A stretch of DNA of 28,410 nt, taken from positions 1 to 28,410 of the forward strand of contig DEPC01000137.1 in NCBI GenBank assembly GCA_002358555.1. Direction: 5' to 3'. Of the stretch, positions 15,790-25,800 are shown piece by piece. The position numbers were made by a program, and so were the translations under genes. This DNA is from Hungatella sp. UBA3402. GTDB lineage: Bacteria; Bacillota; Clostridia; Lachnospirales; Lachnospiraceae. The notes below the pieces were generated by a model that was not told where the DNA came from, ran no database searches, and saw only the letters and a program-made list of their open reading frames with translations. Position 1 is the first letter of the stretch. Every line of letters begins with the position of its first letter.

Positions 15790-18708
15790 ATGTTGGAGAC
15801 AATGAGTAGCCTACAGTCAAAAAAATGGGGAACAGCTTTCTTGAGCTTTGTACTGGTGGCATGTATGTTTAGCCTCTTTGCTTTTAGCACCGTCTATGCA
15901 AAGGGAAGGCGTACAGTAAAGGTTGCCTTTTTCCCTATGAATGGGTATCACGAAAAGAAAGCTGATGACAGTTTTTCAGGTATGGATGTCGAATACTTAG
16001 ATGAGCTATGTCAGTTTGCCAACTGGGAAATTGAATATGTAGAATGTGACAGTTGGGATGAAGCTCTAAAACTACTGTCCAATAAACAGGTAGATTTAGT
16101 GGGGACAGCCCAATATTCGGCGGAAAGGGCTGCCATCTACCAATATGCAGACCTTTCAAGTGGCTATACCTTTGGTATCATTGCTACCAATGCAGATAGC
16201 TCTCTTGCATATGAAGATTTTGAAGCCATGAAAGAGATTACCTTTGGAATGGTAAAAACTTATGTACGCAGAGATGAATTTTTACATTATTTGTCTGACA
16301 ATGGGATTAGTTCTCCTAAGATAAGAGAATATAATTCTACAGCCAAGCTCCAAGAAGCACTGGATAATGGAGAAATCGATGCCATGGTTCATACATTTAT
16401 GGAGATAAAAGAAGGACAACGCTTGATTGGACGGTTTGCCCCTAGACCATTTTATTATATTACATATCCAGGTAATGATGATGTGATGCGAGAACTGAAT
16501 TATGCTATCGCAGATTTGAAGATGGACAATCCTGAACTGGAAACAAAATTGATGAATGAATTTTATCAGAGCAGGTTGGATAAGACTATTGTATTTACTA
16601 CAGAAGAAAAACAATATATTGCTGATACACAGGCAATAACCGTAGGGTATTTTGATGGCTATTATCCATTTCTCTATGAAGATGAAGGGGAATGTAGGGG
16701 GCTAACAAGAGACCTGATGGAAGGGGCTGCTGCAGTAGCAGGTTTGACTCTTTCCTGGCATAAAGTTACTAATCTTCAAGAAGCTTATACTGCATTAAAC
16801 AACAAAACTATTGATGTACTATCTTATTGTGCTCATGCAGAAAAACAATTGAATGAATATCAACTAAGTAAACTAAAAGACTATGCACAGATTCCTCTAG
16901 TTCTTGTGATGAAAAAAAACAGAGAATTGAGTTCTATCAAGACTTTAGCCACTGTTGATTATTTAATTGATGAAGCAAGCGATATTGTAGATTTAAAAAC
17001 CACCTCTTTACTCATTAATAACACACAACAAGAGGGTATGGAGGCAGTGAAAGATGGAAAAGCAGATGCGATATTATGTGATGGTTATTTAGCAGAATAT
17101 TTACTTAGTGCTGAGATGAGCTATTATAAGCTGGAAGTCAAAAGTGTTTTGAGTGGAGAGCATGAAATTTCCATGGCAGTCCGCAGCAATGATTTTCAGC
17201 TTGCTGGTATTTTGAATAAAACTACATTGACAATCGATGCAAGGGCAGTCAGTGACTATAGGCTTGAACGCAATGTCTATTCTCTATCCAGTGTTAGTCA
17301 ATTTGTTCAAGACCACAGCAATACGATTATTACAATTCTTCTTTTTTCTATTATAACCATCATTCTTGTAGCACGCCATATGGTTCGAGATGCCAAGAAG
17401 ATACAAAATTTGATGTATAAAGATGTGGAAATTGATATTGGCAATTTAAATCATCTAATTTATTGGGGAACCAGAGCATTGCTGCCAGAACGTATGAAAC
17501 TACAATATGCTATCGCCTATTTTAACATAGCCCATTTTCAGCGCTATAAAGTAGTATATGGATGGAGTAATGGTCAAAAACTTTTGGTAACTATTGCAGA
17601 TGCATTATCTCAATGTGTTCATGGGAAGGGTGAGGTCTGTGCCAAAGCAGATGGAGACCATTTTACACTTCTAATGTCTACAGAGAATGGAGAAATTCTT
17701 CAAAGGCTTAGGGATATCAAGCAATTTATTGAAGAACGTATTTATCGGGATACAGAAAATCAGATAGAACTGCAGATAGGTGTATATTTTATACCGCCAA
17801 GCAGCAATGACCTGCGTGGAGCTGTTGTTTGTGCAAGTCAGGCCATTGACTTTCTCCGAGAACATGGTGGAGAGTCAATAAAAGTATATGATGATTCTTT
17901 GGAAAAGGCTATAAGGGAACGTCATAAAAGAGAAAAACTTTTGGATTCTGTAAATATTGAAGAAAATTTTGTAACCTACTATCAGGCAAAGATAGATATT
18001 TACACAGAAAAAATTGTAGGTACTGAAGCTTTAGTACGCTTTTTAGACCCAACAGCTTCTGGTATGGTAAGGTCTCCTGGCTTTTTTGTTCCCTACTATG
18101 AGCAAACCGGAAAAATTACTGAAATTGACTTTTTTATCCTTCAATCTGTCTGTCAGATGCTTCGTAGACGGCTCGACAAAGGAGAACATGTTGTCACCGT
18201 TTCCTGCAATTTTTCCAGAATCCATTTTACAAAACCTGATTTTGCAAAACGCTTCCAAAAAGTACTTGAAACATACAAGATTCCAAAGGAATTGATTGAA
18301 GTTGAAATCACAGAAACTCTTATTATGGAGGAAATGCAAGAAAAGATGGCAAAACAGACCTTGGAAGATTTACATGCCAATGGTATTCGCATCTCAATCG
18401 ATGACTTTGGTTCAGGATATTCTTCTCTTGGGGTTATTGAAAAGATTCCTGCCTCCGTGATAAAATTGGACCGTTCTTTCTTATTGAACCAGGAAGACCG
18501 CGCACGCCAAGTAAAGATTATGAAAAGTATTGTAGATTTGGCAGGGGATTTAGGAGCGCAGATTGTATGTGAAGGAGTTGAAACAGAGGAAGATGTAAAA
18601 TTGATGCAGGAAATCGGGGCTCGTGTGGCACAGGGATATCGCTATGCCAAACCAGTGCCAGAAGCTGAATTTGAGAGGCGATTGTCAGAGAATATAGCGG
18701 TGGGATAA
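15790..18708 (+). CDS. Dual SBP-domain membrane c-di-GMP phosphodiesterase (degenerate GGDEF-EAL)
   Basis: About 972 residues, numbering from ATG 15790, chosen because AGGA lies 5 nt before it. ATG 15775 has no ribosome site, and ATG 15802 with a close GGAG is also possible. Signal-anchor about 14-37; two tandem SBP_bac_3 periplasmic-binding domains about 42-265 and 282-493; one TM about 512-529; GGDEF-like domain about 572-695 in which the catalytic motif is replaced by ADGDHF (620-625); EAL domain about 727-965. EAL motif 746-748, NFS (Asn807), DDFGSGYSS (Asp871-872), Lys892, EGVE (Glu928) and QGY (Gln948) are all kept. It should therefore degrade c-di-GMP in response to an external small ligand, perhaps an amino acid, and not make it. 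It is divergent from the purine operon; no partner gene is adjacent. Confidence 0.92.
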   Translation: MLETMSSLQSKKWGTAFLSFVLVACMFSLFAFSTVYAKGRRTVKVAFFPMNGYHEKKADDSFSGMDVEYLDELCQFANWEIEYVECDSWDEALKLLSNKQVDLVGTAQYSAERAAIYQYADLSSGYTFGIIATNADSSLAYEDFEAMKEITFGMVKTYVRRDEFLHYLSDNGISSPKIREYNSTAKLQEALDNGEIDAMVHTFMEIKEGQRLIGRFAPRPFYYITYPGNDDVMRELNYAIADLKMDNPELETKLMNEFYQSRLDKTIVFTTEEKQYIADTQAITVGYFDGYYPFLYEDEGECRGLTRDLMEGAAAVAGLTLSWHKVTNLQEAYTALNNKTIDVLSYCAHAEKQLNEYQLSKLKDYAQIPLVLVMKKNRELSSIKTLATVDYLIDEASDIVDLKTTSLLINNTQQEGMEAVKDGKADAILCDGYLAEYLLSAEMSYYKLEVKSVLSGEHEISMAVRSNDFQLAGILNKTTLTIDARAVSDYRLERNVYSLSSVSQFVQDHSNTIITILLFSIITIILVARHMVRDAKKIQNLMYKDVEIDIGNLNHLIYWGTRALLPERMKLQYAIAYFNIAHFQRYKVVYGWSNGQKLLVTIADALSQCVHGKGEVCAKADGDHFTLLMSTENGEILQRLRDIKQFIEERIYRDTENQIELQIGVYFIPPSSNDLRGAVVCASQAIDFLREHGGESIKVYDDSLEKAIRERHKREKLLDSVNIEENFVTYYQAKIDIYTEKIVGTEALVRFLDPTASGMVRSPGFFVPYYEQTGKITEIDFFILQSVCQMLRRRLDKGEHVVTVSCNFSRIHFTKPDFAKRFQKVLETYKIPKELIEVEITETLIMEEMQEKMAKQTLEDLHANGIRISIDDFGSGYSSLGVIEKIPASVIKLDRSFLLNQEDRARQVKIMKSIVDLAGDLGAQIVCEGVETEEDVKLMQEIGARVAQGYRYAKPVPEAEFERRLSENIAVG

Positions 18709-18778
18709 AAATCACCATACATTTGGAAAACTCTGATATAAACCTTCTAGATATGGACTTTAAAAAAGTAGGATACAT

Positions 18779-18816
18779 TTGATTGGTAGCCGTAGATTCT
18801 TGAGGCTACCAATCAA
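18779..18816. terminator. 13-bp hairpin between converging genes
   Basis: Perfect inverted repeat TTGATTGGTAGCC (18779-18791) / GGCTACCAATCAA (18804-18816), 12-nt loop, between the phosphodiesterase (plus) and the ABC permease (minus). No T-tract directly follows on either strand; on minus a T6 comes about 12 bases later. Probably a shared terminator or a 3'-end-protecting hairpin. Confidence 0.5.
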
Positions 18817-18853
18817 CAGCTCGGAGCCAGATTGCTTCTGCCTAACTCTGTTC

Positions 18854-20200
18854 CTACTCATTCCTAATAGCAGCCAATGGACTCAACTTCATAGCCCTTA
18901 ATGCTGGGAAAAATCCTGCTGCCATTCCTACAAAGATAGCAAACACCACTGCTGAGGCTGCCAGCCATAATGGGATTCTGGAAATATCCCCTTCAACTCC
19001 CATCATAATCTGTCCAATCCCAAGAAAGTTGTTCATGACATAAGAAATGGTAAAACTGATAGTAAGTCCAATGACTCCTCCCATAAAACCAATAAAACCA
19101 GATTCCATGAGAAACATATTTCTGATATTCCCCATATCACATCCCAGCACTTTGATGACTCCTATTTCTTTTGTCCTCTCATAAATAGACATCATCATAG
19201 TATTGGCGATGCCAATGGCAGCCACAAACAGGGAGATGGCTCCAATACCTCCCAGAACCAACTGGATGATATCATAAGTAGCCTGGGACTGCTCAATCCA
19301 TTCCATCTGGCTGTTGGTCTGATAGCCCATATCATTGATTACCTTCTGCACATCAGTTACATTTGCCATATCATCTACAAAAACTACAGCCTGATTATAG
19401 ATAAAATAGGGATATGGCTTTCCCTTTTTATTGGTGGGCTGGTTGGGAATCGGATTCTTTTTATAAATCTTTCTCAACTGAGCTTTCAATCCTTCTATCT
19501 CTGTATAAACGGAATATGCATAAGAATTGTAATCGTCAATGCCACCTTCTACCACTCCGGCTGTATCAATCATATATTTTTTTGGAGGCTTTACTTGATT
19601 TTCGCCTCCTCCTTGGGATTGATAATAAGCGTTGGTATCAAAGATTACAAACATGGGCTTGTTCATATAATCGATATCTGGCAATTCTCCAGTACTCCAA
19701 TAATTGTCTCCTGTCTTGTTATTGCTGAACCATTGGATGACTCGGTTTCCATAGATTAACTTCATCTCATCACCCTTTTTAGGAGCTTCTCCCTCTTTTA
19801 GAGGAATCATATCCAGATACTCCTGGCTGACACCTGTAATATCTGTGGAAGCTTCATAGGCTCCCTGCTTTAAAATCACATAAGCCGAAAGCATGGGGGA
19901 TACTGCTTTTACATGGTCTAGCCGTTTAAACTGTTCCATCACATCATCAGTCAGATACATAGCTTCCTTATCATCAGAATCAGAAGGACCATAATAATCA
20001 TTGGAATATATGGTAATGGTGGTCATATCTCCATAGGAGGAATACATTTCTAACATGAGTTGATTCAATCCAATTCCCAGAGAGACCATGATTACCACCG
20101 ATGCTACACCGATAATCACTCCCAACACAGTCAGTGCAGTACGGAGCTTTCGTCTCCGTAAATTATTGACGCTCATTGTGAGCAAATCAAGAAATCTCAT
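18854..20200 (-). CDS. MacB-like ABC transporter permease (FtsX domain)
   Basis: 448 residues. TM1 about 22-42 follows LRRRKLRTALTVLGVIIGVASV, the typical MacB/FtsX start; a large extracytoplasmic MacB-type core domain spans about 45-310; three TMs at about 316-338, 365-390 and 412-435 form the FtsX block with the ERTKEIGVIKVLGCD coupling segment. It ends in the characteristic LSPLAAIR. ATG 20200 has GAGGG 8 nt upstream and overlaps the preceding gene by 14 bases. Proteins of this type use cytoplasmic ATP hydrolysis to drive movements outside the membrane rather than channel transport. Together with the ATPase and the CARDB-like protein it forms one operon. Substrate is unknown: lipoprotein, peptide or antimicrobial efflux are all possible. 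Confidence 0.93.
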   Translation of the reverse strand: MRFLDLLTMSVNNLRRRKLRTALTVLGVIIGVASVVIMVSLGIGLNQLMLEMYSSYGDMTTITIYSNDYYGPSDSDDKEAMYLTDDVMEQFKRLDHVKAVSPMLSAYVILKQGAYEASTDITGVSQEYLDMIPLKEGEAPKKGDEMKLIYGNRVIQWFSNNKTGDNYWSTGELPDIDYMNKPMFVIFDTNAYYQSQGGGENQVKPPKKYMIDTAGVVEGGIDDYNSYAYSVYTEIEGLKAQLRKIYKKNPIPNQPTNKKGKPYPYFIYNQAVVFVDDMANVTDVQKVINDMGYQTNSQMEWIEQSQATYDIIQLVLGGIGAISLFVAAIGIANTMMMSIYERTKEIGVIKVLGCDMGNIRNMFLMESGFIGFMGGVIGLTISFTISYVMNNFLGIGQIMMGVEGDISRIPLWLAASAVVFAIFVGMAAGFFPALRAMKLSPLAAIRNE

Positions 20201-22001
20201 CGTCTAGACCCTCTTCCTGGCGGGCTTTCTTTTTCTTCTTTATTCGGATTGCCAAGATGATCACTAGCAATGCCACTGCTGCACCTATGGCAATGGGAAT
20301 CTTATATTTCTTTAAAAGAGATTCTTCTTGCATGGGTACATCCGTAAAATCTCCAACATCAATATCTTCACCTAAATTTTCTTCTATATCTTCTGTCACA
20401 ATCAGGGAAAGTTCTTTTTCTACTGCTGGCTGGACTTCTCCATTTTCATCTTCATAGGTAATCAGAACTTTTACTTTCCCTTCATCTTCCGTAGGTGCTG
20501 CACCTGTAATCATAACATCTACATTGCCAGTTTCTCCTGGCTTTATATTTCCCACATAAGTATCTGTAGGCTGAATGGAATCTGCTTCAAAGGCTACCAT
20601 CACATTGTATAAAATTACCTTTCCAGTATTGTTGATGGGAAACATAATATTACTTTCAGACCCTATTGTAATATTGTCTGGCATCACTTCAATAGTTCCA
20701 GTATTGAGCCTGGCAATCTGTTTAATGGGAATATCAATGGTTACTGTCTCTGAGGCATTCTTAAACTCTGGGCTGTCATAAGTTTCTTTAATGGTTAAGG
20801 CATAGGAACGCTGGTCAATTCCAGCCCTAGAAAGAAGGTCTATGGTCAGCTCTGTCACTTCTCCTGCTGCCAAAGAATTGACTACCACGGAGGACGAGCC
20901 GGATGCTGTAGTAAATATGGCACTGTTATCTACTTTTTCTGATTCCAAAGAAAAGAGAATATTGCTGGCTGCAATGCTGGAAGAAGCATTTTTCATCCGC
21001 AAAATCAACTTGAATGGCTCTCCTGCAATGATAGTTTCTGGAATTGTGTCAAAACTATCCACAACGATTCTGGCTTTAGTTCTGTCATTTTCATTAAAAT
21101 CACTGTTGGTTTCATCTTCTTTTTCTTTATTCTTGATGCGAACCCAGAATTCTCTCTCCTCTTTCATCAGCTCCCCAGTGGCTGTCTCCCGATAATTAAT
21201 CTCGAATTTGAGGGCATAATAGCCGCTGTAGGCATCCTGACGAATCGCCATACTATAGGGAAGTTGTACATTTTCTCCTGGGTCTATCTTTTCAAAGTTT
21301 CGGTCATAGTTTCCATCATTGATATCAAAAGGAAAGACATTGGTATCCTTGTCCAAAATCATTCTGACATTGACATCTCTGGCCTCAGAAAATCCGTTAT
21401 TGCGCATATTGACAGAAAAATTTACTACCTCTGGATAAACGCCATAAGGAGTTTCCTGACCTTCACCTAAGACAAATCCCACATCTCTGTCTTCTTCGTC
21501 ATCCTCATCATCAGTTCCTGTAGATTTAGAAATCCAAATATTTACGGGCTCTGTAGCAGTAGCTTTATTATCTTTGCTGCTGACTTCAATATGTACATGA
21601 TAATAACCTTCTGTCAGGTCTGACCTTACTTTTGCAGAAAGGGAAACACTTTTTTGACTTCCTGCCCGAATCGTCCCTATATGCTTTGTATCAAAGGTGG
21701 TAGATGTAACCTCAAAAGGAAATACATATTCTCCTTCAACCGCATCTGGTCTGGCAATATAGGAGACATTATTAAGGATTCCTACCTCCACATCTTCCCA
21801 ATCAGACCCACTATCATTGACGATATTAAATGATATAGTCATTCGTTTCCCAGTCTTTCCTCTGGGTATAGTCTTAGAAATAACAATACTATTTTCACTG
21901 TTATTGGTAAGCTCTGCTTTTGCTGTCACAGGTATCGAAATCATTACCATAATAACAGCCATGAAAAGCATGAACCCTCTTGTTATGATTCCCTTTTTCA
22001 T
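20187..22001 (-). CDS. Secreted beta-sandwich repeat protein with C-terminal anchor (COG1361/CARDB-like)
   Basis: About 604 residues from ATG 22001, which has AGGAG 8 nt upstream and overlaps the ATPase TGA as GTGATG; the GTG three bases earlier is less likely. Signal peptide about 1-30; then about four consecutive beta-sandwich-like segments (about 40-160, 175-290, 310-425, 430-545) with repeated phrases such as NIVNDSGSDWEDVEV, NMRNNGFSEARDVNV, RMKNASSSIAASNI and PINNTGKVILYNVMV, the pattern of CARDB/NEW3 COG1361 proteins. A TM lies at about 569-590, followed by a KKKKK stop-transfer tail inside the cell. Fused or adjacent COG1361 proteins with MacB-like transporters are known in Firmicutes, but the function is undefined. 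It probably reaches through the cell wall and works with the permease core domain. Confidence 0.85.
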   Translation of the reverse strand: MKKGIITRGFMLFMAVIMVMISIPVTAKAELTNNSENSIVISKTIPRGKTGKRMTISFNIVNDSGSDWEDVEVGILNNVSYIARPDAVEGEYVFPFEVTSTTFDTKHIGTIRAGSQKSVSLSAKVRSDLTEGYYHVHIEVSSKDNKATATEPVNIWISKSTGTDDEDDEEDRDVGFVLGEGQETPYGVYPEVVNFSVNMRNNGFSEARDVNVRMILDKDTNVFPFDINDGNYDRNFEKIDPGENVQLPYSMAIRQDAYSGYYALKFEINYRETATGELMKEEREFWVRIKNKEKEDETNSDFNENDRTKARIVVDSFDTIPETIIAGEPFKLILRMKNASSSIAASNILFSLESEKVDNSAIFTTASGSSSVVVNSLAAGEVTELTIDLLSRAGIDQRSYALTIKETYDSPEFKNASETVTIDIPIKQIARLNTGTIEVMPDNITIGSESNIMFPINNTGKVILYNVMVAFEADSIQPTDTYVGNIKPGETGNVDVMITGAAPTEDEGKVKVLITYEDENGEVQPAVEKELSLIVTEDIEENLGEDIDVGDFTDVPMQEESLLKKYKIPIAIGAAVALLVIILAIRIKKKKKARQEEGLDDEIS

Positions 22002-22765
22002 CACTCTATCTCCTCTTCATGATGACATTCTTCTATCTTAAAAATCTTGCCGTCAACAATATGAAACTGCCTGTCCGCATAGGATGCCAGATGGTTGTCA
22101 TGCGTTACCATTACCAGAGTTTGTTCCTGCTCCCTAACAATGCGGCGCATCAGCTTTAAAATCTCCATCGTGGTCTTAGAATCCAGATTTCCAGTTGGCT
22201 CATCAGCAAAAATGATTCTGGGTTTTACAGCCAAAGCCCTTGCAATTCCCACACGCTGCTGCTGTCCACCAGACATAGCATTGGCCATATGGTTCATCTG
22301 CTTTTCTAATCCCACCAGCTTTAGATATTTTTTGGCAATCTCATTGCGCTTCTTTTTGGGCATTCCCCGAAATGACAGAGGCAACGCCACATTTTCCACA
22401 GCATTCAAGGTTTTCAAAAGGTTATAGGATTGGAAAATAAAGCCTACTCTCTTGCGGCGAAATGCCACTAACTCATTCTCATTCATCTTCTCAATATGGA
22501 TTTTGTCAATGACAATTTCCCCCTTAGTAGGCTTCTCCAAACCAGCCAACATATTGAGGAGTGTAGATTTTCCAGAACCCGACGGCCCGACAATCGCACA
22601 GAACTCTCCTCTGTACATGGTAAAGTCTACTCCCCCCAGAGCATACACCTTTGTCTCTCCTACGCGATATATTTTATATAAGTTTTTCACCTCAATAATC
22701 GGCACTCGTTCTTTTAATGGTTCAAAAGTTTTGCTCTCTTGCTCTTGTAATTGGGCCAATATCAT
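22001..22765 (-). CDS. ABC transporter ATP-binding protein, LolD/MacB type
   Basis: 254 residues, with all ATPase motifs: Walker A GPSGSGKST (60-68), Q-loop FQSYNLL (111-117), signature MSGGQQQRVGIA (164-175), Walker B IIFADEP (184-190) with D-loop GNLDS, and H-loop His222. The subfamily marks (ALGGVDFTMYRGEFCAIVG; RVGFIFQSYNLL) place it with lipoprotein and MacB-type exporters. The ATG at 22765 has GGGAGG only 2 nt upstream, too close; the TTG two codons later would have an 8-nt gap, so the true start may be TTG 22759. It is the first gene of the three-gene exporter operon, its stop overlapping the next start. Confidence 0.94.
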   Translation of the reverse strand: MILAQLQEQESKTFEPLKERVPIIEVKNLYKIYRVGETKVYALGGVDFTMYRGEFCAIVGPSGSGKSTLLNMLAGLEKPTKGEIVIDKIHIEKMNENELVAFRRKRVGFIFQSYNLLKTLNAVENVALPLSFRGMPKKKRNEIAKKYLKLVGLEKQMNHMANAMSGGQQQRVGIARALAVKPRIIFADEPTGNLDSKTTMEILKLMRRIVREQEQTLVMVTHDNHLASYADRQFHIVDGKIFKIEECHHEEEIE

Positions 22766-22801
22766 GTCCTCCCATTATAAATTGCTATAAATCCTTTCTA
22801 T

Positions 22802-22830
22802 ATCTTACAACCTGTCTGAAACTTTGTCAC
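22802..22830 (-). promoter_or_regulatory. Possible promoter of the MacB-like operon
   Basis: GTGACA (22825-22830) and TAAGAT (22802-22807) are 17 bases apart on minus in the 121-base spacer after polC. No clear terminator separates polC from this operon, so polC read-through may also contribute. Confidence 0.4.
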
Positions 22831-22886
22831 ATAAATTATTCTTAATGTTCTTTAAAGTTTTCTTACATGAAACTATCCTTAGATTC

Positions 22887-25800
22887 CTATGCAAAGTCAA
22901 ACAATGACAACTGATTTGACTCTGGCAGTTCTCCCAACAACCCTAAATCTGCCATAAGATCACAGATTGTCTTGCTGACTTTCGTTCTATTTCTGAAATC
23001 TTCTTTGGACAAAAACATTCCATCTTTTACTGCATCAACTACTCCGTCTGCTGCTTTATCTCCCATTCCATCGATGCTGCTCAAAGATGGCATCAGCTTA
23101 TCTCCTACAATCTGAAAATCCTTGGCTTTTGCTGTATAGATATCAATGGGTACAAATTCAAACCCTCTGGCATACATTTCCTGAACTACTCTCATGTCCT
23201 TCATGGTATCTTGTTCTTTTTTAGACAAAGTATCTGCCCTTCTTTTGTAATCTGCCAGATAATATTCCAATTTTTCTCTCCCTTGGCACATCAATTCATA
23301 GCTGAAAGCACTGGCACGGATGCTAAAAAATGCTGCATAATATGCCAATGGATAGAATACTTTGCAGTAAGCAATCCGCCATGCCATCATAACATAGGCT
23401 GCTGCATGGGCTTTAGGGAACATATATTTAATCTTCTGACAGGAATCAATATACCATTGAGGGACATCATGTGCCAGCATAGCTTCAATCCAGTCAGGTT
23501 TTAACCCCTTTCCCTTACGTACAGATTCCATAATAGTAAAGGATAATCCCTCCTCCATTCCCTTCTGAATCAAATAGACCATAATATCATCACGGCAACA
23601 GATAGCTGTCTGGATAGTAGCTTGTCCGCTTAAAATTAAGTCCTTGGCATTTCCAAGCCACACATCCGTGCCATGAGCCAACCCTGCAATCCTCACCAAG
23701 TCCGAAAAATATTTTGGCTTGGCATCCAAAAGCATCTGCATGGCAAAATCGGTTCCAAACTCCGGCACTCCAAGGGCGCCTAGCGGACAGCCGCCAATAT
23801 CCTCTGGACTGATTCCTAGTGCTGAAGTATTCTGGAATAAAGACATAACCTCTTGGCTGTCTAGAGGAATATCTTTTACTGGGTCCAACCCTGTTAAGTC
23901 TTGGAGCATACGAATCATAGTTGGGTCATCATGGCCGAGAATATCTAACTTCAAAAGATTATGGTCAATGGAATGGTAATCAAAATGAGTAGTTATGGTT
24001 GTAGTTGTCATATCATTGGCTGGTCTTTGCACTGGAGTAAAAGAATAAATCTCCTCTCCAACCGGAAGTACCACGATTCCTCCAGGATGCTGTCCTGTGG
24101 TTCTGCGAATTCCTACACATCCCTGAACAATCCGATTTATCTCGCAGCTTCTTTTTCTATCTCCTCGCTCATCATAATAGTTTTTTACATATCCATAAGC
24201 AGTCTTATCTGCCAAGGTTCCAATGGTCCCTGCACGGAAGGTCTGTCCTTTTCCAAAGATAACCTCTGTATAATCATGGGCATGGCTCTGGTATTCTCCT
24301 GAAAAGTTTAAGTCAATATCTGGTTCTTTATCGCCCTTAAATCCTAAGAAAGTCTCAAAGGGAATATCATGGCCCTCCTTTTTCATCAAAGTTTTACAAT
24401 GAGGACATTCCTTGTCTGGCATATCACATCCAGACATTCCTGCAAATTTTTTCACATCTTCCGAGTCAAATTCTGCATAATGGCATTTGGGACAATAATA
24501 ATGAGGGCTTAAAGGATTTACCTCCGTAATTCCTGACATCGTGGCCACTAGAGAAGAGCCTACAGACCCTCTAGAACCTACCAGATATCCATCCTCATTG
24601 GACTTCCATACCAACTTCTGTGCAATGATATACATGACTGCAAATCCATTGGAAATAATAGAATTCAGCTCACGCTCCAACCGTTCCACTACAATCTCTG
24701 GTAGCTCTTTCCCATAAAGCTCATGAGCCCGATTATAACAGATATCTCGCAAGGTTTCATCCGAATTTTCAATGATAGGAGGGCATTTATCTGGACGAAC
24801 AGGGGAAATTCTTTCACACTGGTCAGCAATTTTTCTGGTATTGGTGATAACGACCTCCTCCGCCTTGTCCAGCCCTAAATATGCAAATTCTTCCAGCATC
24901 TCCTCAGTAGTTCTCAGATAAAGAGGAGCCTGCTCATCACTTTCCTTAAATCTTCTTCCTGACATAATGATGCGACGGTATATTTCATCCTCTGGATTCA
25001 AAAAATGGACATCACAGGTGGCACATACTGGTTTATGAAATTGTTCTCCCAGATAGACAATTTTTCTATTTAAATCTCTTAAATCTTCCTCACTTTTTAC
25101 CACACTATCCTCGTCTCGGAGCATAAAAGCATTATTTCCTAAAGGCTGGATTTCTAAATAATCATAAAAATCTACAATCTTTCCAAGCTCTGTATCTGGC
25201 ACACCTCGAAGCAATGCTTGAAATAATTCACCTGCCTCACATGCGGAGCCAACTATCAAACCTTCTCGGTATTTATCCAACATACTTTTGGGAATTCTAG
25301 GATTTTTGTGAAAATAGTGAAGATGAGCCCAGGATACTAACCGATATAAATTGGTTCTACCCACATCATTTTTAGCCAGAATAATCACATGATAGGAAGG
25401 GAGCTTTCGGATACCTTCTTCATCCAGTTCACTGAGCTTATTTAACTCTTCAAGAGATGATAAATCTCTCTTCTTAAGCATGTTCAAAAAAGCCACAAAA
25501 ATCTCAGCAGTAGCCTCTGCATCATCGACTGCACGATGATGATTTTCTAAAGAAATATTTAATGCCTTTGCCACGGTATCCAGCTTATAACGGTTTAACT
25601 GAGGCAGCAGCACTCTGGCTAAAGCCACAGTATCCAAAACCGTAGGAGAAAATGGAAGTCCAAGTTGTGCGGCATTTCTAGAAATAAAACTGACATCAAA
25701 AGAAGCATTGTGAGCTACCAGGGCAGCTCCTTCACAAAATTCCAAAAATTCTGGAAGCACCTTCTCAATTTTAGGAGCTGGAAGTACCATAGAGTCATTG

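Noticed and set aside
16282..18339. Minus-strand frames of 64-110 codons in the phosphodiesterase gene
   Set aside because: Shadow frames of a long protein with clear SBP and EAL domains; no ribosome sites or recognisable products.
22766..22886. AAACTTT/AAAGTTT repeat after polC as a terminator
   Set aside because: Short A/T-only arms, a long loop and no T-tract on the minus strand.
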